DNA of 64,000 nt from an uncultured Verrucomicrobiales bacterium (GTDB lineage Bacteria; Verrucomicrobiota; Verrucomicrobiia; Verrucomicrobiales; Akkermansiaceae). The position numbers and the translations under genes were made by a program. Of this stretch, positions 24,439-33,165 are shown in pieces. Below the pieces are notes generated by a model. The model did not search any database. It was not told where the DNA came from and saw only the letters and a list, made by a program, of their open reading frames with translations. The DNA is taken from the NCBI GenBank assembly GCA_947039485.1, contig CAMQZC010000005.1:42989-106988 (forward strand), in the 5' to 3' direction. Numbering within the stretch: position 1 is the first letter of the stretch; the number at the start of each line of letters is the position of its first letter.

Positions 24439-24993
24439 TTAGTTTGTCTCAAGTTCATGCGACTTGCTCTCTGCTGAGAGTCGGTCGTTTTTTCTGCCTG
24501 CTGCGGGTGGTAGCTTGAGTAGAGCGGCGATGAGTCGTCCCTGACCATCCTGTATGCTGTGGTTGTAGCCCTCAGCAGCCTCCTTGTAGAGCTGCCATGC
24601 TTCTTCGCTGTATTCCTCTACTGTTTGTAGTTGCTCGCGCTCTGAGCTGCTCCTGAGCGCAAGGGCGCCCATGCTGCTGTGGAGTTGCTTCTCTATCTTT
24701 TCGATAGCATCCAGATAGACCTCATGAGGGAAATGGCTCTGGCCTTGCAGGATTAGCTGGGCGTTGCCCACCATGTTGTCTCGCAGTTGATCTAGGCTCA
24801 TGCCAGGCTTCTCAGATATAGGCATGGGCTTGAGGAGGAGCTCTTGTAGGCATTGGTTTCGCAGCTCAAGCTGCTCGATAGCCTGCTGCCAGCATAGCAG
24901 CATATGGAGCTGGTAGTGGCGTATCTTGCGGTAGCCTAAGGCGAGCCAAGTGCTCAGAGCGATGAGGAGGGCAATGGCAATAATAATCTGCAT
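24439..24993 (-). CDS. membrane-anchored coiled-coil protein, unknown
   Basis: A 184-residue protein with one N-terminal transmembrane helix (MQIIIAIALLIALSTWLALGY, residues 1-21) and a cytoplasmic or periplasmic helical, Gln/Glu-rich remainder likely to form coiled coils (residues 25-55 and 85-130). No family is recognised. The ATG at 24993 is chosen because an upstream in-frame ATG would put a 12-residue polar stretch before the helix. A truncated copy of its 3' end lies just downstream, so it was once duplicated. Its own 3' end contains, on the opposite strand, a second terminator-like hairpin (24460-24487). It follows the POT transporter gene by 54 bases and may share its transcript. Confidence 0.6.
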   Translation of the reverse strand: MQIIIAIALLIALSTWLALGYRKIRHYQLHMLLCWQQAIEQLELRNQCLQELLLKPMPISEKPGMSLDQLRDNMVGNAQLILQGQSHFPHEVYLDAIEKIEKQLHSSMGALALRSSSEREQLQTVEEYSEEAWQLYKEAAEGYNHSIQDGQGRLIAALLKLPPAAGRKNDRLSAESKSHELETN

Positions 24994-25046
24994 ACGCGTT
25001 ATTGTCGCGCAGATGCTTGGGTGAGGCAAGCTGTTAGCTCTAACCT

Positions 25047-26672
25047 TTATTCATCCAGTGGCTCAGGCTGCATGACTCGGCGTGTCGTGACGAGTAGAAA
25101 GATGAGCCCAACGATGAAGGCAAGTGAGCCATAGAGTAGGAATGTGGAGGCGCTAGCTGCATCCTCAACGATGCTAGTGAGGGCGATAACGAGGATGTTG
25201 GCTGCGGTGATACTCAGTAGCCAGAGGCTGGAGACGATGCTCTTGAGTTTCTTGCCTGCTGCTGTGTAGGCGTACTCGATACCTGTTGCGCTCACGAGAA
25301 TTTCAGAGAGGGTGAGCAGGGAGTAGGGGAGAATCTGCCAGAGGATGCTCAGCTGCTCTCCTGCATCCATGCGCATTTGGAACCATGCAACGACGAGGAA
25401 GGATGAGCCTGAGAGGAGGATGCCCAAGGACATGCGCTTGATGGGGTTGGCCCACTTACCTATGTAGGGGTAGAGGTAGAGAGTGAGTAGGGGGATGAGG
25501 CTCATGACGAGCAGAGGATTGATGCTCTGCATCTCCTCGGCTCCAAAGCTATAGCCACCCATCGCATGGATGATGATGGGTTGCATTTCTTTGCCTTGGA
25601 TAATCCAGCTGCTGCCGGTCTGGTCATAGAGGCTCCAGAAGGGGATGACGAGGCTGAAGATGGCGAGGATACGTAGGAGGTTGCGGCAGGATTTGCGCTG
25701 CTCGGGATTGCTGATTTCTGGCAGTTGTTGGCGATTGAAGAGCATGCTGCCCACGATGCCAAAGAAGCCGGGCAGGGCTCGCATGCTCGCCCACTTGAGT
25801 ACAGCTAGCATTACAGCGATGCCGTAGCAGAGGTTGATGGTGCTGCTGGCGAGCTCGAGGTTCTTGAGACCGTGAGCAAGCAGGATTTGGCTGATTCCTT
25901 GATTGATGAGGTAGCCAATCAGGATGATTGGAGGGAGTAGCCCGAGGATGATAGCTATTTGTCGCAGCGTGCTTATCGTTTGCTTGAGGCATTCTTCACC
26001 ATACTTGATGGCGATACTTTGCTTGCCCTTGCGCATCCAGCTAAAGATGGCGGGGAAGAAATGGGGCTCTGCGGCGGCTACGTGCTCATATTTCTTGCGA
26101 CCCATCCAGAAGATGAATGTGGCGAGAGCCATGAAGATGCCAGGGATGCCAAAAGCCAAGCCGTAGCCGTAAGTTTTGCTGGTGTAGGGGATAACGAGGA
26201 AGGCGAAGAATGAACCCAGATTGATGGACCAGTAAAAGATGGAGTACATCTTGGTGATCTTAGCGGGGCTACAGTCCTTCATCTGGTCACCGACAAAGGC
26301 GGAGACGCAGGGCTTGATCCCACCAGCACCAACAGCAATGATGGCTAAGCCTGCTAAGAGGATGGCGCGGCGTGTCTCGATGTCATGCGTTAGGTCAGAG
26401 AGTGCGAGTACACCGTGACCAAAGCAGTAAAAGAGCGAGATGCTCAGGATGGTGTTATAGCGCCCCCAGAAGCGGTCAGCTAGCCACGCGCCAATGAGGG
26501 GCGTGAAGTAGAGGATGGCAACAAAAAGATGGAAGATGCTCTGCGAGGATTCTTCGGTCATGAGCAGCTCTGAGGTCATAAAGACCATCAGGATGCTGCG
26601 CATGCCATAAAAGCTGAATCGTTCGCAGGCTTCGTTACCTACGATGTACTTCGCTTGGCTGGGAAGGGACAT
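25047..26672 (-). CDS. POT/PTR family proton-dependent oligopeptide transporter
   Basis: A 541-residue integral membrane protein of the major facilitator superfamily. The POT signature is at the N-terminus: GNEACERFSFYGMRSIL, containing the ExxERF motif that binds protons and the substrate. The second family motif GAGGIKPCVSAFVGDQ near residue 119 and FYWSINLGSFFAF near 147 (PTR2 signature 2) are also clear. About 14 hydrophobic segments, as in bacterial DtpA-type carriers. It should import di- and tripeptides with protons. Length is slightly above E. coli DtpA (500). The PpiD-like gene lies 27 bases upstream in the same direction. Confidence 0.92.
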   Translation of the reverse strand: MSLPSQAKYIVGNEACERFSFYGMRSILMVFMTSELLMTEESSQSIFHLFVAILYFTPLIGAWLADRFWGRYNTILSISLFYCFGHGVLALSDLTHDIETRRAILLAGLAIIAVGAGGIKPCVSAFVGDQMKDCSPAKITKMYSIFYWSINLGSFFAFLVIPYTSKTYGYGLAFGIPGIFMALATFIFWMGRKKYEHVAAAEPHFFPAIFSWMRKGKQSIAIKYGEECLKQTISTLRQIAIILGLLPPIILIGYLINQGISQILLAHGLKNLELASSTINLCYGIAVMLAVLKWASMRALPGFFGIVGSMLFNRQQLPEISNPEQRKSCRNLLRILAIFSLVIPFWSLYDQTGSSWIIQGKEMQPIIIHAMGGYSFGAEEMQSINPLLVMSLIPLLTLYLYPYIGKWANPIKRMSLGILLSGSSFLVVAWFQMRMDAGEQLSILWQILPYSLLTLSEILVSATGIEYAYTAAGKKLKSIVSSLWLLSITAANILVIALTSIVEDAASASTFLLYGSLAFIVGLIFLLVTTRRVMQPEPLDE

Positions 26673-26699
26673 GGTAGGACGAGTTTGTTGTTGAGGTGG

Positions 26700-28439
26700 T
26701 TAATTTCGAGCAGCGGCTTCCTTGGAGAGTAGGACGTTGTAGCGCTTGTAGGCACTGTGAATCCAGTCGATCATCAGCTTTTGACGCAGATTGCTGTTCA
26801 TGCTAGGCAGTAGGACACTGCTCTTGATGGTTGCAAGTTGGGGGCTGTCGGTGTAGCTGCGTGAGCCAACGGCTGAGATGCGGGCGCCATCGGGGAGGAT
26901 GACGAGAGGTGCAAAAGTATCACTCGCAACGCTGATGAGGGCGGCGGCGTCCATCCCATTGGGTAGGTCGATGTTGCTCTCGAGGCTGACGGGGCCAAAG
27001 GAGTCAACTGTAGCACCGCGGCTCTCGGCGAGTTTGAATGCTGCTTTGAGACCACCAGTTTTTGCGGCGGCTTCCATGTCGGCAAAGAGGCTTTGAGCGC
27101 TCTCTTGAAGTTGCTTCTCCTTGAGGCTGGTGATGAGGTCGGCCTTCGCTGCCTGCTCGGCTTGTTCGTAGGGGAGAGTCTCGGGTGCGTTGACGGCATC
27201 GACGCGAATCAAGAGTAGATCACCCTTCTCGTTGGGGTAGAAACCGCGCAGCTGCTGGATGTTGGTCATTTGTGCAGCTGTGCTTTTGTTGTAGCTCTCC
27301 ATACTAGGTGCGCCCAAGACATCAAATACAACTTCACCGAGTGGGATGTCGCCATTCTTTGTGCTAATGAGGGTGCTGAGCTCGGCTGGGATGGAGGCTT
27401 TGCTGTAGGCTGGTATCTGGACGTGGGATTTGCCAGCGGGGCATTTGTAGGTGAAGGGGGCGTTCTCAGGGTTTTGAGCGGCGGTTTCGATCATCGCGTC
27501 GATGTCTCCGCTGTTGCTCTGTGCGATGTCTTGCATGAGTAGCTCGGCGGAGCCAAGGAGCTCATCTGTGCTGATGCCCTCGCCTGGGGTGAGGGTGTAG
27601 AGGCTCACGATGCGAGTCTCTGCGCTCTTGTAATTTTGCTTATTGCTATCCCAGTAGGTCTTGATTTCCTCAGTTGTGGGCTCTGCGATGGCTGGCAGCT
27701 TACTCGCGTCGAGCCATGCGGTCTTGCCGAGGATATCCTGCATCTGGATGTTGATGAGGTCTGTGGCAGCTTGCGCTTGGTAGCTGAGTCCCTCAACGAG
27801 GAGGGATTGGAGCGCCTCCCAGACGATCATGTCAGCAATTACAGCGCGCAGGGCGCGCTCGGAGACGCTGTCTGCGAGGTCGTTGCGGTAGCCTGCAAGG
27901 CGGCGATAGAGTTCTTGGTCAAAGCCGCCATCGAGTTTTTGGAAGAAGGGGAGGGCCTGAATATAGGCGTCGATTTGCTCCTTAGATGGGTAGATACCCA
28001 GCGCCTTTGCCTCCTCGGCGAGGAGGGCACGGTTGATGGCGATGTTGGTCTTCGCACTGGGCGCGTAGCCAAAGGACCATGCGGTGAGGATGGCTTGGCT
28101 GTGGTTCATACCCTCGATGAGCTGAGTTTTTCCTTTGAACCATGCTTCCATAGCCGCGTCTTCGGTTTGGTCGAGTTGTCCATTACCGTCTGTGTCAAAG
28201 TGGTTGCGCATGCGGCGGGGAACTGCATTTTGCATGCCGCTGATATGAGAGATAGCGTATCCGCCTAGATTCTCTCTTTCTTGAGCATTGAAGTTCTTGC
28301 CGTTGACTTGGATATAATAGTCGCGTGAGAGGGCGTTCCCCTTTTGGCCGTAGTCCATGACGAGGAGGCCAAGACCTACGCCGATAATGACGATGAGAAC
28401 GAGGATGGAGTTTTTGCGGATGAATTCGAGGATGTTCAT
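26700..28439 (-). CDS. PpiD/SurA-like membrane-anchored chaperone with EF-hand
   Basis: A 579-residue protein anchored by one N-terminal helix (residues 11-28) with a periplasmic chaperone part resembling PpiD/SurA N-terminal helical domains: MNILEFIRKNSILVLIVIIG, the strand YYIQVNGKNFNAQE, then helices through residue 245, and TEEIKTYWDSNKQNY at about 256. Inserted at residues 82-93 is a complete EF-hand loop, DTDGNGQLDQTE, with Asp/Asp/Asn at positions 1, 3 and 5, Gly at 6 and Glu at 12. No intact parvulin catalytic domain can be recognised. It likely assists folding of exported proteins, with calcium perhaps stabilising the fold. A promoter (TTGCAA-N17-TAAGAT, 28468-28496) precedes it. Confidence 0.7.
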   Translation of the reverse strand: MNILEFIRKNSILVLIVIIGVGLGLLVMDYGQKGNALSRDYYIQVNGKNFNAQERENLGGYAISHISGMQNAVPRRMRNHFDTDGNGQLDQTEDAAMEAWFKGKTQLIEGMNHSQAILTAWSFGYAPSAKTNIAINRALLAEEAKALGIYPSKEQIDAYIQALPFFQKLDGGFDQELYRRLAGYRNDLADSVSERALRAVIADMIVWEALQSLLVEGLSYQAQAATDLINIQMQDILGKTAWLDASKLPAIAEPTTEEIKTYWDSNKQNYKSAETRIVSLYTLTPGEGISTDELLGSAELLMQDIAQSNSGDIDAMIETAAQNPENAPFTYKCPAGKSHVQIPAYSKASIPAELSTLISTKNGDIPLGEVVFDVLGAPSMESYNKSTAAQMTNIQQLRGFYPNEKGDLLLIRVDAVNAPETLPYEQAEQAAKADLITSLKEKQLQESAQSLFADMEAAAKTGGLKAAFKLAESRGATVDSFGPVSLESNIDLPNGMDAAALISVASDTFAPLVILPDGARISAVGSRSYTDSPQLATIKSSVLLPSMNSNLRQKLMIDWIHSAYKRYNVLLSKEAAARN

Positions 28440-28467
28440 GATAGAAAGTAAACGCTAGTGCGGTGCT

Positions 28468-28496
28468 ATCTTACGCTTTTTGCTTTTTGATTGCAA
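28468..28496 (-). promoter_or_regulatory. promoter of the PpiD-like gene
   Basis: TTGCAA and TAAGAT separated by 17 bases on the minus strand; predicted leader about 20 bases. Confidence 0.6.
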
Positions 28497-28574
28497 GTAG
28501 AAAAGCCATGATGCCATAAGAGCTCGGGTAGTGCTGCGGGAGGAGGGATTTGGCCTCATGCTGAGTCGATAAAG

Positions 28575-28612
28575 AAAAACACCCAGATGACCGGGGTTTG
28601 GTTATCTGGGTG
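28575..28612 (-). terminator. intrinsic terminator after tRNA-Gly (CCC)
   Basis: A 13-base-pair stem CACCCAGATGACC with one A-C mismatch, seven-base loop, followed on the minus strand by five T residues. Confidence 0.85.
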
Positions 28613-28623
28613 CTTTGGCTTCA

Positions 28624-28694
28624 TACGGGCGACGGGGATCGAACCCGTATCTCATGCTTGGGAAGCACGCGTCCTACCACTGAACGACGCCCGC
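28624..28694 (-). tRNA. tRNA-Gly (CCC)
   Basis: A 71-base cloverleaf beginning GCGGGCGTCGTTCAGTGG, anticodon loop TTCCCAA giving CCC, T arm GGGTTCGATCCCC. The 3' acceptor strand is CGCCCGT followed by A, so the first pair is G-U and the discriminator is A, whereas tRNA-Gly normally has G1-C72 and U73. Confidence 0.93.
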
Positions 28695-28712
28695 GTATCA
28701 GTGAGCGGCGCC

Positions 28713-28741
28713 ATTCTATATGGGGATATGACTGATGTCAA
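28713..28741 (-). promoter_or_regulatory. promoter of tRNA-Gly (CCC)
   Basis: TTGACA and TAGAAT separated by 17 bases on the minus strand. Confidence 0.7.
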
Positions 28742-28784
28742 GGTGAAATCAAGAGTATTATATTTGATTGTTTGCAGAAAAGTC

Positions 28785-28813
28785 TTGCAATGCGTCAACG
28801 ATGTGGCTATTAT
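28785..28813 (+). promoter_or_regulatory. promoter of tRNA-Gly (TCC)
   Basis: TTGCAA and TATTAT separated by 17 bases, ending 11 bases before the tRNA. Confidence 0.7.
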
Positions 28814-28824
28814 TGATTTCAGAC

Positions 28825-28895
28825 GCGGGTATAGCTTAGTGGTAAAGCTCCAGCCTTCCAAGCTGATCATGCGGGTTCGATTCCCGCTACCCGCT
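28825..28895 (+). tRNA. tRNA-Gly (TCC)
   Basis: A 71-base cloverleaf with acceptor GCGGGTA/TACCCGC, anticodon loop CTTCCAA giving TCC, T loop TTCGATT and discriminator T, the normal glycine pattern. It is divergent from the tRNA-Gly (CCC) gene 130 bases away. Confidence 0.95.
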
Positions 28896-28943
28896 TAATT
28901 GCTTCTTTAAGCTTAGCGATTAACCTAAACTCCACTGCTTGCG

Positions 28944-29651
28944 ATGAACAAGAAAACGACCTCTCTCATCACGCTGAGCGCGATGACTCTTTCCATGTCC
29001 GTCACTGCGGGCGACTCTTTCACCTCATCCCTTTTGCCGCCTGAGGTTTATCCCTTGAGTGACCAAGGGGGCGCAACGAGCTCGATTGAAGGATTGTTAG
29101 CATCACTGGAGAAGCTGGCTAAATCAGATGCAGATGTAATTGCGATTAGTGTTGCTCTATACGAAGCCTGTGCTGCTTACCCGGACGCCTCTCCTGCGTT
29201 CCTTGCCTCAGTTGTTGAATCTCGCCCAAGCTGGTCGCCTACGCAAATGAAGACGATGGTTAGCGCGATTGTGCTCGCTGTACCTACCTTGGCTAACTCA
29301 ATCGCTCAGTTGCAGGCTTCTGCCGAACTGATGAAGGTCTCGGATTCGAAAAAAATCGACTCAGTTGAGGTTATTTCACAGGATGCTATTTTAGAGGCTA
29401 TCGTTGAGGTGCTCAATAACGCTTCATCCGTAAGTCTTATCTCAATGAATACTGCTCTTGGTTTAGGGACATCACCCTCCCTGACTTCTGCGGGCACTGG
29501 TTCCGCTGGCGGTGTAGTGTCGGATGGTTCTGACGGTCCTATGTCTGGTGGTGATTTACCTATCGTGCAGCCTGTTAATCCAGACGGGGATAATGGAGGA
29601 GCCGGTCAAAAGCCTGTCCTTCCGCCAGACCCAACAACTCCCTTGAATTGA
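28944..29651 (+). CDS. secreted protein preceding the exopolysaccharide export genes
   Basis: A 235-residue exported protein with a signal peptide (MNKKTTSLITLSAMTLSMSVTAG). The mature part has a helical domain (residues about 45-155; EGLLASLEKLAKSDADVIAI, PTLANSIAQLQASAELM) with an N-terminal pattern Ala-Tyr-Pro-Asp that recurs in EPS-associated secreted proteins, then a Gly/Ser/Asp/Pro-rich tail from residue 165 to 235. No catalytic motif. It lies ten bases before the outer-membrane barrel gene and so probably belongs to the polysaccharide cluster. Function unknown. Confidence 0.6.
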   Translation: MNKKTTSLITLSAMTLSMSVTAGDSFTSSLLPPEVYPLSDQGGATSSIEGLLASLEKLAKSDADVIAISVALYEACAAYPDASPAFLASVVESRPSWSPTQMKTMVSAIVLAVPTLANSIAQLQASAELMKVSDSKKIDSVEVISQDAILEAIVEVLNNASSVSLISMNTALGLGTSPSLTSAGTGSAGGVVSDGSDGPMSGGDLPIVQPVNPDGDNGGAGQKPVLPPDPTTPLN

Positions 29652-29661
29652 TTAGAATCAT

Positions 29662-30867
29662 ATGAAACTCTCCCTTAATCGCTCTCTTTTGGCGGCATTG
29701 TTGGTAAGCCCAGCTCTTTACGCGGGCTCCCTCTACGATTCAGCACCCCCTCTTGGCTTGCCAAGTACGCATTTGGTGTCGTATACCGCATCAGTTTCTT
29801 TAGGTTACGATGATAATATCGACTCCACTACGGTTGGTCGAGTCGGCTCTGCTTACACAAGCTTTTCCGTGTCTGCGGCCGCTAGCGATCAGAGCAATGT
29901 AACTAAATATAATTATCAGGTAAGCTTAGGTGGTACAGTGTATGATAAAGAAGCTACAGGAAATAACGATCGTGCCTTTTCTAACAGCTCAGCCAATCTA
30001 AGTCTGACCCATCAGTTTGATGCTCGCAGTAGCTATAGCGCATCTATTAATATCAACTACTCACTTGAGCCTAACTATGCTGATGGTATGTCTGCCGCTC
30101 AGAGGCAGGGCAACGCCTTGGCTTGGTCATTGAGCAATAGCTATAGCCGCACACTCGACCCTCGCTGGAGTTGGACTGCTACAGCTGGTTATAGCGGTAC
30201 AATTTATGATAATAAAGACTACTCAACTGATGACCGCGAGTATGTGAGCCTCAGTGCAGTCACGAGCTACAAGCACAGCACACTGACAAGCTATCGAGGT
30301 ACTGTGAGTACTTCCTATGACATTAGGACGCACGGTCTGGACTCTTCCAATATCCGCACACTGCTAGGCATCGAAAGCTCTCTGAGTGATTACTCAAGTG
30401 TGAGTTTTGATTTTGGTGCACAGTTCAAGTTTATTGATGGTGGATTAGATGTCTACCCCAATGCTAAGGGTTCGTATCGCTACAAGCATACCGATGATAT
30501 CACGTCAAATATCTATCTCTCGCTTTCAAATGAAAATACGGATACCTACCGCAATGTGTCCAATGAGTATTCTGCAGACTATCTCTCTAACATGACCCTC
30601 CGATTGGGAGCACAGATGACGCAGCGCTTCTATGGTCGGTTCAACGGGAGTTGCGGTGTCGATTTGATGAACTCAAGCTACAGCGAAGGCACGACTAAAG
30701 AACTCAAGGATGAAGATCGAGTAACAACAAATCTTCGAGCCGGGATATCCTATTCAATTACTCAAGACCTCCGCTCTTCGATCAATTATACATACACCTT
30801 AGCCAATAATGATGCTGGCGATTATTATAGAAATAACATTTCGGCATCACTTACATACACTTTCTAA
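29662..30867 (+). CDS. outer-membrane beta-barrel protein of polysaccharide cluster
   Basis: A 401-residue protein with a signal peptide (MKLSLNRSLLAALLVSPALYAG) and a succession of amphipathic strands with Tyr/Ser/Thr alternation. It ends in the C-terminal strand ISASLTYTF, with the terminal Phe used by the BAM machinery. GYDDNIDSTT near residue 50 is typical of outer-membrane beta-barrel proteins encoded in Verrucomicrobiota EPS loci. About 18 to 20 strands are possible. It is followed by a strong terminator 14 bases after the stop, which isolates it from the tyrosine kinase gene. Confidence 0.75.
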   Translation: MKLSLNRSLLAALLVSPALYAGSLYDSAPPLGLPSTHLVSYTASVSLGYDDNIDSTTVGRVGSAYTSFSVSAAASDQSNVTKYNYQVSLGGTVYDKEATGNNDRAFSNSSANLSLTHQFDARSSYSASININYSLEPNYADGMSAAQRQGNALAWSLSNSYSRTLDPRWSWTATAGYSGTIYDNKDYSTDDREYVSLSAVTSYKHSTLTSYRGTVSTSYDIRTHGLDSSNIRTLLGIESSLSDYSSVSFDFGAQFKFIDGGLDVYPNAKGSYRYKHTDDITSNIYLSLSNENTDTYRNVSNEYSADYLSNMTLRLGAQMTQRFYGRFNGSCGVDLMNSSYSEGTTKELKDEDRVTTNLRAGISYSITQDLRSSINYTYTLANNDAGDYYRNNISASLTYTF

Positions 30868-30881
30868 TTTAATTTTATCAT

Positions 30882-30909
30882 GACGCCCTTATTTGAGGGC
30901 GTCTTTTTT
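30882..30909 (+). terminator. intrinsic terminator 11 bases before the tyrosine-kinase gene
   Basis: Perfect eight-base-pair stem GACGCCCT, loop of six, followed by six T residues. The next ATG is at 30921. Confidence 0.85.
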
Positions 30910-30920
30910 ACATAACTGCG

Positions 30921-33152
30921 ATGTCGGCTGGAGAAGATATTATTAAAGACGCTAAGGGCGAATCAATCTTGCATGCTCAAGATTATTTGCAAATGCTTAA
31001 ATCGCGTTGGAAAGAAGCGTTGCTTGTATTCCTGCTCGTTTGCGTTAGCTGCGCTGTGGTGACGCGTATGGCCGTGCCCATGTATCGGAGCTACTCGCGC
31101 TTTGAAATTAAACTTCCTAGCAGTATTGTTGACCCGCTTGGTGAAAGGGGATCCAGCCCCATCCAGCAGTCAATGAATGAGTACTACATGACAACGCAGT
31201 ACCAAGTCCTTATCTGTGAGATGAATCGCATGAAGATTGCGGAAAAGCTCAAATTGGATAAGGAATGGCAGACGAGTGTAGCTGGCGCTGCTGGCGCACT
31301 TTTAGGCATGATTGAGGTCAAGCCCCTTCGAGGAACAGACATGGTGGACATCACGGTGACCGGCTCTGACCCACAAATCGTAAAGCGTATTTGCGACGCT
31401 GTGCCTTCAGTTTACGCAGAATTGCGTGAGAGTAAGGAGAATGCACTTATTGACAAAGCGATTAACACGCGTTTTGTCGTTCTGCGAGCTCGTCAGGATG
31501 AGTTGGAGCGCAAGGCCGATATTGTACGTCAATACATTCGTACGGGTCGTTATCTTTCACCTGATATTTGGAACGGTGGCGGCGACGTTTTTGGTTCGGG
31601 AAAAATGGTTGAGAATACAGTTTCTAGCCGAGTCACACGCGTGAATGACCTTGAGGCTGAAATTAGCACCATGAGCGTCCATATTGAGGGCCTCCAAAAG
31701 CTCAAGGACGAGGAATTGCTCAATTACGCACTACGTACAGGTTTGCTTACAGCTGAGTCATTCAGCTCAAACAAGGTGCGAGCGCTCAATGATCAATTTA
31801 AGGAAGAAGAAGATCAGCGTCGAGAGATGCTTATGTCTGGCTATGGAGAGTTACACCCTCAAGTGAAGCGCCTTGATGCCCAACACAAGGAGTTGAGCCT
31901 TGATCTTTTTGCTGAGCTTATTGGCATGCGTGAAGCTATGGAGAATCAGCTTAAAACAAAGAAGGCTGAATTATCCGCAGTTTATGCTCAGCTTGATGAG
32001 TCTAAGGGCGAGCTGAAGGATAAAATGATTGAGGATCAAAAGCTGCACATGGCACTTGAGGACTATACTGCTGAGAAGCAGCGCTTCGGGCGATTGGAGA
32101 ACGACTATATCATCGACAAGACTCGCATGCTGACACCTCGTCAAACGATTGAAATCTACAGTAAACCTGTTGTTGCAACTGTCCCTAGCAGCCCAAATTA
32201 CAAGCTCAATCTAACCGCTGGTGCTGTCGTTGGCATTATGGCTGGTGTCGCTGTCGCCTTCATCTACAACTACTTTGACACCTCAGTGAAGACGCTTGAG
32301 CAGGCGGAGCAACTCCTAAAATTGCCTGTGTTTGGTGTCATTCCCCAGGATGTGGGTCTCTTGTCTACGCAGGATGGCAATAGTCCAGATGCGGAAGCTT
32401 ACCGCATCTTACGGACTAATATTGAGCTCAAGAAGCATCTCTATAAATCCAATGTATACGCTATCACTTCAGCCAATGCTGGTGAAGGCAAGTCAACAAC
32501 TCTCTGTAATTTGGCCTACGTTTTTGCTCAGAGTGGCTATAGCGTTCTAATGATTGATGCTGACTTGCGTCGGCCACGACTCGCACGCTACAGTGAGGTG
32601 CAAGCCGAAGTTGGTCTGAGTAACTATCTGTCCAGCGACATGGAACTCAAGGATGTTGTTGTTAAGTCTCCAACACCTAATCTTTACCTGCTTCCATCGG
32701 GTGCTGCGCCAGCAGATCCATCTGGTTTGATTGCCTCTTATCGCATGGATCAGTTGCTCAAAGAAGCGGCACATCGCTTTGACGTGGTGCTGGTTGACTC
32801 GCCACCCATCTTGGGCGTGAGCGAGGCCTCGCTGTTGGTCAATAAGTGTGATGCAACCCTGCTCGTGCTCCAACCCCGCAAGATGCCTATCAGGGCGATC
32901 AACCGTGCGAAAAATACCATTGATGCCGCAGGTGGCAAGATTATGGGTATTGTCATGAATAATGTTGACATCACCAGCGACTCTCACTACCAGTACTACA
33001 CAACCTATTACTCCTACTATACAGCTGGGCGTAATCGGAAGGAGCCTCAAGCACTTGAGCGCCGCGAGGCACTGAGTGCTCTCAAGTCTGAGAAGTCAGT
33101 GAATGCCGTCGACTCAGACTCTCCTTCACTGGATGATAAGGATATTTATTAA
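30921..33152 (+). CDS. Wzc-like polysaccharide co-polymerase and BY-kinase
   Basis: A 743-residue bacterial tyrosine kinase that controls chain length and export of surface polysaccharide. The N-terminal Wzz domain starts with DYLQMLKSRWKEALLVFLLV (first membrane helix about 33-53); a periplasmic coiled coil spans about 180-400; a second membrane helix follows at about 425-447. The cytoplasmic kinase has Walker A ANAGEGKST at about 518-526, Walker A' LMIDADLRRPR near 543 and Walker B VVLVDSPP near 622. A Tyr-rich cluster (YQYYTTYYSYY) at about 691-701 is the expected autophosphorylation site. The full-length fused form is the Gram-negative type. The Wza-like exporter follows after 13 bases. 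Confidence 0.93.
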   Translation: MSAGEDIIKDAKGESILHAQDYLQMLKSRWKEALLVFLLVCVSCAVVTRMAVPMYRSYSRFEIKLPSSIVDPLGERGSSPIQQSMNEYYMTTQYQVLICEMNRMKIAEKLKLDKEWQTSVAGAAGALLGMIEVKPLRGTDMVDITVTGSDPQIVKRICDAVPSVYAELRESKENALIDKAINTRFVVLRARQDELERKADIVRQYIRTGRYLSPDIWNGGGDVFGSGKMVENTVSSRVTRVNDLEAEISTMSVHIEGLQKLKDEELLNYALRTGLLTAESFSSNKVRALNDQFKEEEDQRREMLMSGYGELHPQVKRLDAQHKELSLDLFAELIGMREAMENQLKTKKAELSAVYAQLDESKGELKDKMIEDQKLHMALEDYTAEKQRFGRLENDYIIDKTRMLTPRQTIEIYSKPVVATVPSSPNYKLNLTAGAVVGIMAGVAVAFIYNYFDTSVKTLEQAEQLLKLPVFGVIPQDVGLLSTQDGNSPDAEAYRILRTNIELKKHLYKSNVYAITSANAGEGKSTTLCNLAYVFAQSGYSVLMIDADLRRPRLARYSEVQAEVGLSNYLSSDMELKDVVVKSPTPNLYLLPSGAAPADPSGLIASYRMDQLLKEAAHRFDVVLVDSPPILGVSEASLLVNKCDATLLVLQPRKMPIRAINRAKNTIDAAGGKIMGIVMNNVDITSDSHYQYYTTYYSYYTAGRNRKEPQALERREALSALKSEKSVNAVDSDSPSLDDKDIY

Positions 33153-33165
33153 ATAGAAATCAGAT

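Noticed and set aside
27636..28268. A 210-residue plus-strand frame
   Set aside because: Antisense to the PpiD-like gene.
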